A stretch of 64,000 nt of DNA, taken from an uncultured Acidocella sp. (GTDB taxonomy: Bacteria > Pseudomonadota > Alphaproteobacteria > Acetobacterales > Acetobacteraceae). The stretch lies in assembly GCF_946222605.1 (NCBI RefSeq), contig NZ_CAMIIE010000005.1, positions 1 through 64,000 of the forward strand, read 5' to 3'. Under the pieces are notes generated by a model. It was not told the DNA's origin. It saw only the letters and a list, made by a program, of their open reading frames with translations, and searched no databases. Below are positions 16,518 to 24,503 of the stretch, piece by piece. Positions within the stretch are counted from its first letter, which is position 1, and each line of letters starts with the position of its first letter. Both the position numbers and the translations under genes were made by a program.

Positions 16518-17648
16518 TTACAGCCCCGCCTCGAACACCCGGTAGGTCTTGTACGGCGCCGCCTTCAGCCCCTCGATCATCCGGCGCATCGGCAGATTAT
16601 CCTCCAGGATCCAGGACAGCTCGATATGGGTGTAGCCGAGCTGCCGGCCTTCGCGGCGGACCATGTCGATCATCAGATAGGGCAGCAGGCTGCCCAGCAT
16701 GTCCTTCGCCGCCGAGCGGCGCACGCCCATCAGCGGCACGCGCGCGGTCTTCACCCCCGCGACCTTCAGCCGCCAGAGCAGCTTGGCCCAGCCGAAGGGC
16801 AGGATCTTGCCGTTCAGCCCCTCGATCGCCTCGTTCAGATTGGGCAGCGCGATCATGAAGGCCACCGGCTCGCCGTCGCGCTCGACCAGGCTGGTCAGGC
16901 GCGGATGCAAAAGCGGCTTCAGCGATTTGGAGAGGTAATCCGTCTCCGCCTCGGTCAGCGGCACAAAGCCCCAATTCTGCGACCAGGCATCGTTGAAGAT
17001 GGAGGTGACATTCTTGATCTCGGCGGCCAGGTTTTTCATGTCCATCCGCCGCACGGTGATGCCCGGCGGCAAGGGGCGGCCCAGCAAACGCCGCACCGAT
17101 TCCGGCAGCTCCTCGCGGATATCGTAGAGATAGGCGATGACATCCTTGGCCTTGGCGAAGCCGAGCTTTTCCAGATTGCGCGCCACATAGGGCAGGTCGT
17201 GCGGCATCAGCAGCATCGGCTTGCTGGCGAAACCGTCGATCAGCGCGCCGGTTTCCTCATTGATGTTGAGGTTGAACGGCCCCTGCATCACCTTCATGCC
17301 ACGCGCGCGCAACCAGCCAGCCGCGGTTTCCAGCAGCGTCTGGAACAGGCCCAGATCATCCTCCGCCGCCAGCATCCCGAACAGGCCCGGCGCCTCCGGA
17401 TTCAGGGACTGCGCCAGCGTGTCGATCTGCGCGGAGATGCGGCCGACATCGCGCCCATCCTTCACCGCCAGCCAGAACTGCACCTCGGCATGGCCGAAAA
17501 ACGGGTTCTTCGGGCCCAGCGCTTCCTCGCGCTCCATATGCAGCGGGGCAATATAGGCGGGGTCGTTCCCGTGCAGCCGCTCGGGCAGCAGGATGAAGCG
17601 TTTGAGGAGCTTTTTGTCCGTCACCGGGACAATTTGAATATCCTGCAT
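16518..17648 (-). CDS. bcerS: GNAT-like N-acyltransferase, probable bacterial ceramide synthase
   Basis: A 376-residue protein starting MQDIQIVPVTDKKLLKRFI, with LPERLHGNDPAYIAPLHME and the block GPKNPFFGHAEVQFW, then GPFNLNINEETG. These are features of the family that includes the bacterial ceramide synthase of Caulobacter sphingolipid loci. The C-terminal half has a GNAT fold look. It would N-acylate the sphingoid base with acyl-CoA. Its start codon overlaps the stop of the hydroxylase by one base. Confidence 0.82.
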   Translation of the reverse strand: MQDIQIVPVTDKKLLKRFILLPERLHGNDPAYIAPLHMEREEALGPKNPFFGHAEVQFWLAVKDGRDVGRISAQIDTLAQSLNPEAPGLFGMLAAEDDLGLFQTLLETAAGWLRARGMKVMQGPFNLNINEETGALIDGFASKPMLLMPHDLPYVARNLEKLGFAKAKDVIAYLYDIREELPESVRRLLGRPLPPGITVRRMDMKNLAAEIKNVTSIFNDAWSQNWGFVPLTEAETDYLSKSLKPLLHPRLTSLVERDGEPVAFMIALPNLNEAIEGLNGKILPFGWAKLLWRLKVAGVKTARVPLMGVRRSAAKDMLGSLLPYLMIDMVRREGRQLGYTHIELSWILEDNLPMRRMIEGLKAAPYKTYRVFEAGL

Positions 17649-18424
17649 CAGGCGGGGCGCTTTCCTTGTTCGTCCGTGGCACCAGGGGGGCGGTCGCGCG
17701 GGGGGCTGCCGGTCAGCTCCATCACCCAGGGGTAACGCTTTGCCTGCTCGAGATCATAGCCGAGATTGAACACGGTCGGGCTGCGGCCGCGCTCCTGGTA
17801 GTAGGAGCCGAAGAGTTTGTCCGGCAGGAAGGAAACGATGCCGTAATTGCCGTTTTCGTCCTGGAAATGGTGCAGCAGATGGTCGCGCTTGAGCATCTGC
17901 ACGAAACGGTTTTTCGGCTTGTAGTTCAGATGCTGGATGCAATGGAAAAACTCATAGACGCAGGTGGTCACCAGCGCCGTGCAGATGCCCGTCGCGGCAC
18001 CGGTCCAGCCGCCCAGCACGAAGCCGATCGGCAGGGTGATGATCGCCATGGTCGGGATGGTGTTCAGCGGATCGCCGAACAGCACTTCCAGCTTATGCGG
18101 GTCCTGGTGATGGTCGAAATGGATGCGCTTCCAGAGCGCGGCACTCCAGCGCATCCGGTAGAGCCAGCGCCCATGCAGCACGAACCGGTGCAGCCCATAC
18201 CAGACCAGAGGATAGACGATCAGCACGGCGATGATCGGCAGAGCGATCTGCGTCCAGAGCCGTGCGGTGAAACCGGCATAGAGCCCAGCGGCGAGCGCGA
18301 TGGCCGCGTAGAGATTGATGGCGGGATAGGTGATGTAGGCGGCCCAGAGCTCGGGCAGTGTCATTTTGCCGAGATCATAGGAACGGCCATGCCAGGCCCG
18401 GCCCCAAACGAGTTTCTTTGCCAT
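17648..18424 (-). CDS. Sterol desaturase / fatty-acid hydroxylase superfamily di-iron enzyme
   Basis: A 258-residue membrane protein with the histidine boxes of the superfamily: HRFVLH, HFDHH, HCIQH and HLLHH. Hydrophobic segments occur around residues 32-75 and 125-160. The coupled position with the ceramide synthase gene, its stop overlapping that gene's start, suggests hydroxylation of the long-chain base or acyl chain, as Sur2/FA2H-type enzymes do in eukaryotes. The position on the chain cannot be read from the sequence. Confidence 0.87.
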   Translation of the reverse strand: MAKKLVWGRAWHGRSYDLGKMTLPELWAAYITYPAINLYAAIALAAGLYAGFTARLWTQIALPIIAVLIVYPLVWYGLHRFVLHGRWLYRMRWSAALWKRIHFDHHQDPHKLEVLFGDPLNTIPTMAIITLPIGFVLGGWTGAATGICTALVTTCVYEFFHCIQHLNYKPKNRFVQMLKRDHLLHHFQDENGNYGIVSFLPDKLFGSYYQERGRSPTVFNLGYDLEQAKRYPWVMELTGSPPRDRPPGATDEQGKRPA

Positions 18425-18495
18425 GCCTTGGTCCGATCATCTCCGGAAAGATTGCAAGGAACGGGCAAGCGCCCTGCCCCGTCAGGGCAAAGCGC

Positions 18496-19923
18496 TTACC
18501 ATGCGGGGTTTGGCCCTGGCAAACCGGGGGGCAAACTGCACGGCTGGCGCGGCACCCAGAGCGAGAGCGTGCGGCCCTGCTGAAGCGGGCGATAATCCTG
18601 GTGCAGGGTATCCAGAAAGTCAGGGGTGAATTGCGGGCGATGGATGGGCCGGTCGGTGGCGCCGATCTGCACCGCGGCGAGGCTATGGCTGCTCAGCAGC
18701 GTGTCGATCTGCGCCGCCGAGAGCTTGCCGTCGCGGATGCGGCTGGCGACGAAATAGGGCGAGAAGGACGATTGATGCCCGGCGGCGGTGCAGAGCAGCA
18801 GGTTTTCGCAGACCACAGGACCCTTGATGGCCTGCAGCGCGTCGCGCGCGGCGGCGAACTCCGCCCGCGCCTGGGGCAGGGTTTCCAGCTCGCGCCAGGC
18901 TTCGAGGCTGGCCATCGGCAGGAACAAAAGCGGCCAGAGCAGGGCGAAGCGCCGCCAGCCACCCTGCGCCGTCCCCGCCAGCACCGCCATCAGCGTGCAC
19001 AGCCAGAGCGCTTCGAAAAACACGTTCAGCCCGACGCCATCGCCGCCGGAGAAGACGATGCCGAGGATCAGCGCCGCGATCAGCGCCAGCAGGCAGGCCT
19101 GGCGCGCCGGCTGGCGCCGCCCCTGCCAGCCCCAGCCGATGGCCAGCGCCAGCAGCGGCCAGAAACGGACGAGGAAACTGCCGGTCTGGGAGGCCATGTC
19201 CCGCCAGGAAAAGGCGCGCGGGGCGAGCAGATGCGCGAAGAAATAAGGGCCGTCGAACCGGAAGCTGAGCCAGAGCAGCGCATCCGCCAGTGCTGCGCCG
19301 GCGGCCAGCAAGAGACCCAGCTCGGCCCAGCGCCGCTGCCAGAGCAGGCTCACCCCCACCCCGATCGGCAGCGCCAGCAGGGAGTGTTTGGTGAACAAAG
19401 CCAGCACGAACAGGCAGGCGACCAGCCAGAGCGGGCCGCGCCGCAGAAACAGCACAAACCCCGCCATCTCAGCCAGCATGCCGAGCAGTTGCGGGTCGTC
19501 CACCGCAACGCGCACCGGCATGAACAAGGCCAGGAAAAGGATGAAGCCCAGCCCGGCGCAGGCAGCTTGCCAGGCCTGGCCGCACAGCCACGCCACCGCC
19601 ACACCCGCCAGCGCGCCCAGCCCCAGCAGGGCCAGCAGCGCCAGCGCCCGGCCGGTGAAAAGCGGGTCCAGCCCCAGCACGCTGAGCGCGCCGATCAGAT
19701 GGAAGGAAAGCGGCGGATAATTGGTGAAATCCAGCCCTGGCGGCCGCGCGTAGAGCTTCACATGCGCCGCCGCGCGCAGGGCCCGCACGACATTCCAGCC
19801 CTCATCCGAATCGATCTCCACATAGGCCAGCCCGCGCCGCAGCAGCGGCGGCAGCAGCGCCAGCGCGCTGAGGCCGAGCAGGGTGAAATAGAGCGTCCAG
19901 AAATGCCGGATGATGCGGGACAT
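18496..19923 (-). CDS. Polytopic GT-C-type glycosyltransferase (GT39/ArnT-like)
   Basis: A 475-residue protein with about ten membrane helices and, in the first periplasmic loop, the acidic pair in EIDSDEGWNV (near residue 40), the usual catalytic site of polyprenyl-phosphate-sugar-dependent GT-C enzymes. The C-terminal 120 residues look soluble. Same strand and upstream of the hydroxylase and ceramide synthase genes, 71 bases away. It may add a sugar to the exported lipid on the periplasmic side, but the substrate is unknown. Confidence 0.75.
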   Translation of the reverse strand: MSRIIRHFWTLYFTLLGLSALALLPPLLRRGLAYVEIDSDEGWNVVRALRAAAHVKLYARPPGLDFTNYPPLSFHLIGALSVLGLDPLFTGRALALLALLGLGALAGVAVAWLCGQAWQAACAGLGFILFLALFMPVRVAVDDPQLLGMLAEMAGFVLFLRRGPLWLVACLFVLALFTKHSLLALPIGVGVSLLWQRRWAELGLLLAAGAALADALLWLSFRFDGPYFFAHLLAPRAFSWRDMASQTGSFLVRFWPLLALAIGWGWQGRRQPARQACLLALIAALILGIVFSGGDGVGLNVFFEALWLCTLMAVLAGTAQGGWRRFALLWPLLFLPMASLEAWRELETLPQARAEFAAARDALQAIKGPVVCENLLLCTAAGHQSSFSPYFVASRIRDGKLSAAQIDTLLSSHSLAAVQIGATDRPIHRPQFTPDFLDTLHQDYRPLQQGRTLSLWVPRQPCSLPPGLPGPNPAW

Positions 19924-19970
19924 GCGGGGCTCTTATGGGCTGCGACGGGCTTTGCCCAGCGCCGGGCGAT

Positions 19971-19998
19971 AAAAAACGGCCCGGAAAGCCGGGCCGTT
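19971..19998 (-). terminator. Rho-independent terminator of isocitrate lyase
   Basis: Ten-base stem AACGGCCCGG (19975-19984) and CCGGGCCGTT (19989-19998), loop AAAG, followed on the minus strand by a run of six T. Confidence 0.85.
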
Positions 19999-20040
19999 GG
20001 GAAGTTCAAAATCGTGCGATTCTCGCGCCGCACCTGAAAG

Positions 20041-20067
20041 GCCTGCCCGTCATCACACCGGGCAGGC
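20041..20067 (-). other. Hairpin just behind the isocitrate lyase stop
   Basis: GCCTGCCCG (20041-20049) pairs with CGGGCAGGC (20059-20067). No T run follows, so it is more likely a 3' stabilising structure than a terminator; the true terminator is 45 bases further on. Confidence 0.5.
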
Positions 20068-20082
20068 CCAGGAAGGTGCGGT

Positions 20083-21678
20083 TCAGGCCGCGAACTGGTT
20101 CATCGTGTTATGCGCGCCGCCGGCCTTCAGCGCGGCCTCACCGGCGAAATATTCCTTATGGTCGTCGCCGAGATCGGAGCCGGCCATATTCTGGTGCTTC
20201 ACGCAGGCGATGCCCTGGCGGATCTCCTTACGCTGCACGCCGGCAACATAGCCCAGCATGCCCTGCTCGCCGAAATATTCCCTGGCCAGATTATCGGTGG
20301 AGAGGGCCGCGGTGTGGTAGGTCGGCAGGGTGATCAGATGATGGAAGATGCCGGCGCGCTTGGCCGCATCGCGCTGGAAGGTGCGGATCTTCTCATCGGC
20401 TTCCAGACCCAACGGGGTCGCGTCATACTCCGCACTCATCAGCTTCGCACGATCATAGCCGGAGACATCCTGGCCGGCCGCCTTCATCGCATCGAAGACT
20501 TGCTGGCGGAAATTCAGCGTCCAGTTGAAGGACGGGGAATTATTGTAGGCCAGCTTGGCGTTCGGGATGACCTCACGGATACGGTCGACCATCGAGGCGA
20601 TCTGCTCGATATGCGGCTTCTCGGTCTCGATCCAGAGCAGGTCGGCGCCGTTCTGCAGGGCGTTGATGCAATCCAGCACGCAACGGTCAGCGCCGGTGCC
20701 GGCACGGAACTGGTACAGGTTGGAAGGCAGACGCTTCGGACGCAGCAGCTTGCCATTGCGGGTGATCAGCACATCGCCATTGCCGATATTGGCGGTGTCG
20801 ACCTCTTCGCAATCCAGGAAAGCATTATACTGGTCACCGATATCGCCGGGCTCCTTGGAGAAGGCGATCTGCTTGGTCAGGCCCGCCCCCAGGCTGTCCG
20901 TCCGGGCGACGATGACACCGTCCTCGACGCCCATTTCCATGAAGGCGTAACGCAGCGCGCGGATCTTGGCGACGAAATCCTCATGCGGCACCGTCACCTT
21001 GCCGTCCTGGTGGCCGCACTGCTTTTCGTCGGAGACCTGGTTTTCGATCTGCAGCGCGCAGGCGCCGGCCTCGATCATCTTCTTCGCCAGCAGATAGGTC
21101 GCTTCGGCATTGCCGAACCCGGCATCGATGTCGGCGATGATGGGCACGACATGGGTTTCGAAATGATCGATCTTGCTCTGGGTCTCTTTCTGCTTGGCGA
21201 GATCGCCGGCTTCGCGCGCCGCGTCCAGCTCGCGGAACAGGCCGCCCAGCTCACGCGCATCGGCCTGGCGCAGGAAGGTGTAGATTTCCTCGATCAGCGC
21301 CGGGACGGAGGTTTTCTCGTGCATGGACTGGTCGGGCAGCGGCCCGAATTCGGAGCGCAGGGCGGCGATCATCCAGCCAGAGAGGTAGATGTAGCGGCGC
21401 TTGGTGGTGCCGAAATGCTTCTTGATGGAGATCATCTTCTGCTGCGCGATGAAGCCGTGCCAGCAGCCGAGCGACTGCGTGTAGTTCGCCGGGTCGGCGT
21501 CATACGCCGCCATGTCCTCGCGCATCACCTTGGCGGTGTAGCGGGCAATGTCCAGCCCGGTGCGGAAGCGGTTCTGCAGCCGCATGCGGGCCACGGCCTC
21601 TGGGGAAATACCATCCCAGGCGCCGCCCTTGGCGGCGATCAGTTCGCTGGTGGTACGGATGCTATCTTGGTACGACAT
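20083..21678 (-). CDS. aceA: Isocitrate lyase, long form
   Basis: A 531-residue enzyme cleaving isocitrate to glyoxylate and succinate, first step of the glyoxylate shunt. The active-site signature is KQCGH in the context NQVSDEKQCGHQDGK, as in the long type known from Pseudomonas; TLPTYHTAALSTDN and QGIACVKHQNMAGSD follow. The ATG at 21678 has GGAG seven bases upstream; an earlier in-frame ATG at 21804 gives an extension without similarity. No malate synthase is adjacent. Confidence 0.96.
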   Translation of the reverse strand: MSYQDSIRTTSELIAAKGGAWDGISPEAVARMRLQNRFRTGLDIARYTAKVMREDMAAYDADPANYTQSLGCWHGFIAQQKMISIKKHFGTTKRRYIYLSGWMIAALRSEFGPLPDQSMHEKTSVPALIEEIYTFLRQADARELGGLFRELDAAREAGDLAKQKETQSKIDHFETHVVPIIADIDAGFGNAEATYLLAKKMIEAGACALQIENQVSDEKQCGHQDGKVTVPHEDFVAKIRALRYAFMEMGVEDGVIVARTDSLGAGLTKQIAFSKEPGDIGDQYNAFLDCEEVDTANIGNGDVLITRNGKLLRPKRLPSNLYQFRAGTGADRCVLDCINALQNGADLLWIETEKPHIEQIASMVDRIREVIPNAKLAYNNSPSFNWTLNFRQQVFDAMKAAGQDVSGYDRAKLMSAEYDATPLGLEADEKIRTFQRDAAKRAGIFHHLITLPTYHTAALSTDNLAREYFGEQGMLGYVAGVQRKEIRQGIACVKHQNMAGSDLGDDHKEYFAGEAALKAGGAHNTMNQFAA

Positions 21679-21837
21679 TTGGGTCTCCGCTGAACGTCCG
21701 GAATGGATGGTTGCGGCACTCCAGATACACCCGGTTTTGCGGCGCGTCAGAAGGTTTTGTGAAAAAACCAGGTAAATATGTGAAAGCCTGCACTCGCTTC
21801 GCATATGCAGCGTAAATCTTTTACAGACCGTTAAAAT

Positions 21838-22401
21838 TCAGCCGAAATCTGAGAGATCCTCAGGCGTGTTGAGGTTGGCGAAGGGGTCGGCTTGGGCTGT
21901 AAAATGCATCTGGCGGGCCTGGCAGAGCGCCAGCGCGTCGCGGACTTTGAATTTGCTGTCCTGGCGCAGGAAATTTTCCAGGGCCGGACGGAAGACGACC
22001 GGCCAGAGGGCGGCAAGATGGTGCTGCCGCCCGGCATAGACCGCGACGGAGGGGCCGGGGGCGAGGTCGGCGGCCAGGGTGGTGGGGAAAAAGGGCGTGT
22101 CCACCGGGATGGTGAGGAGGAAATCCGCGCCCTGCGCCGCGGCCCAGGCGAGCCCGGCCTGCACCCCGGCGAGCGGGCCGCAATGGGCAAACTCCGGCGC
22201 GTCGGGCAGCACCGGCACGCCAAACGCCGCGAAGCGGGCAGGATCGCCATTGGCGGAGAGGGCGATGGGGGCGGCCTGCGGTGCCAGGCGCGCCAGCACA
22301 TGCGCCAAAAGCGGGCGCCCATGCAGCGGGATCAACGCCTTATCAGCGCCCCCCATCCGCGTCGCCTTGCCCCCAGCCAGAATCAGCGCGGCAACGGCCA
22401 T
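21838..22401 (-). CDS. mobA: Molybdenum cofactor guanylyltransferase
   Basis: A 187-residue enzyme with the MobA start LILAGGKATRMGGADKAL (GTP-binding loop) and LLTIPVDTPFFP (metal-binding Asp). It links GMP to molybdopterin to form the bis-MGD cofactor. The ATG at 22401 begins directly before the conserved region; longer reading would run into the tRNA gene upstream. Confidence 0.88.
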   Translation of the reverse strand: MAVAALILAGGKATRMGGADKALIPLHGRPLLAHVLARLAPQAAPIALSANGDPARFAAFGVPVLPDAPEFAHCGPLAGVQAGLAWAAAQGADFLLTIPVDTPFFPTTLAADLAPGPSVAVYAGRQHHLAALWPVVFRPALENFLRQDSKFKVRDALALCQARQMHFTAQADPFANLNTPEDLSDFG

Positions 22402-22458
22402 GAAACACCCGGGTGCAAAAGCGCAGAGGTTTTTGAGGGCGGCTTTATGAGGGAAACC

Positions 22459-22535
22459 TGGGGCGAACGACGGGGATTGAACCCGCGACAACCGGTACCA
22501 CAAACCGGCGCTCTACCAACTGAGCTACGTCCGCC
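22459..22535 (-). tRNA. tRNA-His (anticodon GTG)
   Basis: Cloverleaf on the minus strand: acceptor arm with seven pairs, D arm containing AGCTCAGTTGGTAGAGC, anticodon arm CCGGT-TTGTGGT-ACCGG with anticodon GTG, T arm with GGGTTCAATCC. The gene encodes the extra 5' G (position -1) opposite C73 and also the 3' CCA. This is the canonical tRNA-His form. Confidence 0.95.
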
Positions 22536-22561
22536 ATCCAGGGTGGGGCCAAGTAGCGCGG

Positions 22562-23743
22562 TCAAGCCAGCGCCGTCAATGGCCTTGTTGCGACCCAGCG
22601 CTCCAGGCGGCGCAAGGCCTCCTCCAGCACCGCCGGCTGCTTGCAGAAGGCGAAACGCGCATAATGGCGCGGCGCCGCGCCGACATAGAAGGCGGAGACC
22701 GGAATCGCGGCCACCCCGGCCTCCTCGGTGATGGCGCGGCAGAAAGCGACATCGTCCCCCTCGAAGCCGAGCGGCGAAAAATCCGCGGTGATGAAATAGC
22801 TGCCCTGGGCCGGCAAGGTGCGAAAGCCCAGGCGGGTGAGCCCGGCATCCAGCAGATCGCGCTGCGCCTGCAGCCCGCCGGCCAGGCTGTCGAAATACGC
22901 ATCCGGTTTGCCCAGCCCGTAGGCGACGGCGCGCTGCAGATTGGGCGGGGTGGTGAAGGTGAGGTTCTGGTGGGCTTTCGCCACCACGCTCATCAGTGCG
23001 GCGGGACCGGAGATATAGCCAACCTTCCAGCCGGTGAGGGAGAAGGTTTTGCCGGCGCTGCCGATGCGCAAGGTCCGTTCGGCCATGCCTGGCAGGGTGG
23101 CCAGCGGCACATGCTTGGTGCCGGCGAAGACCAGATGCTCATAGACCTCGTCACAGACCGCATAGGCATCGTGCCGGCGCAGCAAGGCGGCGATGAAAGC
23201 CAGCTCATCGGGGGTGAAAACCTTGCCGGTCGGGTTCATCGGCGAGTTCAGCAGCAGCGCCTTGGTCTTCGGCCCGAACGCGGCCTCCAGTTCGGCGCGC
23301 GGCAGCTCCCAGTTCGGCGGTTCCAGCCGCACCAGCTTCGGCACCGCGCCCAGCAATTTCACCACCGGCAAATAGGTATCGTAGAGCGGTTCGATCAGCA
23401 CCACCTCGTCACCGGGGTTGAGCAGCGCCATCAGGCTGGCGGTGATCGCCTCGGTGGCGCCGGAGGTGACGACGACGCCCTGCGCCGGGTCGATCTCCAG
23501 CCCGTAAAAACGCTGATTGGCGGCGGCGACGGCGGCACGCAGCTCCGGCAGGCCGGTCAGCGGCGGATATTGGTTGCGCTGATCCAACAGCGCCTCGGCC
23601 GCCGCCCGCACGATATCCTCCGGGCCCTCGCTATCGGGAAAGCCCTGGCCGAGATTGATCGCCCGATGCTCCACCGCCAGCGCGGACATCACGGTGAAGA
23701 TGGTGGTGCCGGTGGCGGCAAGCAGCGCATTCACAGGTTTCAC
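22562..23743 (-). CDS. Class I/II pyridoxal-phosphate aminotransferase
   Basis: A 393-residue fold-type I aminotransferase. INLGQGFPDSEGP near residue 30, NSPMNPTGKVF, CDEVYEHLVF and the PLP lysine in SAGKTFSLTGWKVGY are visible. It resembles the kynurenine/methionine aminotransferase (YbdL-like) subgroup; specificity cannot be fixed. It is divergent from glnB, 301 bases away, and followed by the tRNA-His gene. Confidence 0.9.
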   Translation of the reverse strand: MKPVNALLAATGTTIFTVMSALAVEHRAINLGQGFPDSEGPEDIVRAAAEALLDQRNQYPPLTGLPELRAAVAAANQRFYGLEIDPAQGVVVTSGATEAITASLMALLNPGDEVVLIEPLYDTYLPVVKLLGAVPKLVRLEPPNWELPRAELEAAFGPKTKALLLNSPMNPTGKVFTPDELAFIAALLRRHDAYAVCDEVYEHLVFAGTKHVPLATLPGMAERTLRIGSAGKTFSLTGWKVGYISGPAALMSVVAKAHQNLTFTTPPNLQRAVAYGLGKPDAYFDSLAGGLQAQRDLLDAGLTRLGFRTLPAQGSYFITADFSPLGFEGDDVAFCRAITEEAGVAAIPVSAFYVGAAPRHYARFAFCKQPAVLEEALRRLERWVATRPLTALA

Positions 23744-24044
23744 GTCGCAAAAATCCTAACTCGGGCAGCAGGATTTAACCGCCCAAAGCGCGGGCGGCAA
23801 GATTGCCCAAAATTTAGGCCAAAATCGCCGCCGCTTGAGCAAAACCGCGTTTTCGCCTTTGATAGGATTGCCGCAATCGCGGCACCGCGCGGAAAATCGT
23901 TCTGGCATGGCTTGTGCAAAGCGTAATTTCGTCAGCCCGTTGGCTGGCGTGCGCTTGCCCACCTGATGCCGGGGCGGGGTTCCAAGCGTGCTGTCCGACG
24001 AAACCAGAGGAGGACGCAGGGGCCCCGGGCCCGGCGTAAACCAG
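23744..24044. other. Intergenic region between aminotransferase and glnB
   Basis: No gene is evident in these 301 bases. It holds the sigma-54 promoter described below and, upstream of that, several short TTGC/GCAA repeats around 23835-23895 where an NtrC-type activator could bind; I could not define an exact NtrC site. Confidence 0.5.
23903..23918 (+). promoter_or_regulatory. Sigma-54 (-24/-12) promoter of glnB-glnA
   Basis: TGGCATGGCTTGTGCA matches the sigma-54 consensus: TGGCA at -24 and TGC at -12, with the GG and GC dinucleotides at the required ten-base interval. It lies about 125 bases before the glnB start, fitting NtrC-dependent expression under nitrogen limitation. Confidence 0.75.
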
Positions 24045-24383
24045 ATGAAGAAGATCGAAGCGATCATCAAGCCGTTCAAGCTGGATGAAGTGAAGGAAGC
24101 GCTGCACGAGGTTGGCCTGCAGGGCATCACTGTCGTCGAAGCCAAGGGATTTGGGCGTCAGAAGGGCCATACCGAGCTCTATCGCGGCGCCGAATATGTT
24201 GTGGACTTCCTGCCGAAGGTGAAGATCGAAGTGGTGTGCGACGACGCGGTCGTCGAGCGCGCCGTCGAGGCGATCACCAACGCCGCCCGCACCGGGCGCA
24301 TCGGCGATGGCAAGATCTTCATCTCCTCCATCGAAGAGGCCATCCGCATCCGGACCGGCGAAAAGGGCGAGGCAGCGGTCTAA
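24045..24383 (+). CDS. glnB: Nitrogen regulatory protein P-II
   Basis: A 112-residue PII signal protein. The T-loop GHTELYRGAEYVVDF places the uridylylation site at Tyr51. The C-terminal signature is GRIGDGKIFISSIEEAIRIRTGE. It senses 2-oxoglutarate and ATP/ADP and controls glutamine synthetase adenylylation and NtrB. GlnB and GlnK are hard to tell apart; linkage to glnA favours glnB. Transcribed with glnA from the upstream sigma-54 promoter. Confidence 0.95.
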   Translation: MKKIEAIIKPFKLDEVKEALHEVGLQGITVVEAKGFGRQKGHTELYRGAEYVVDFLPKVKIEVVCDDAVVERAVEAITNAARTGRIGDGKIFISSIEEAIRIRTGEKGEAAV

Positions 24384-24400
24384 CCACCATTGCCAAGCAG

Positions 24401-24423
24401 CCCGGCATGTTTAACATGCCGGG
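24401..24423 (+). other. Intercistronic hairpin between glnB and glnA
   Basis: CCCGGCATG (24401-24409) and CATGCCGGG (24415-24423) form a perfect nine-base stem with loop TTTAA. No T run follows, so it may adjust the glnB:glnA ratio by partial termination or RNA processing. Confidence 0.6.
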
Positions 24424-24503
24424 CGCTACGCGTTTCAAGGGCGGTCCGCATGGTGCGCGCCGCTTGGCCTCAACGGGTAACAATTATTAACGGGGTAAAG
24501 TCT

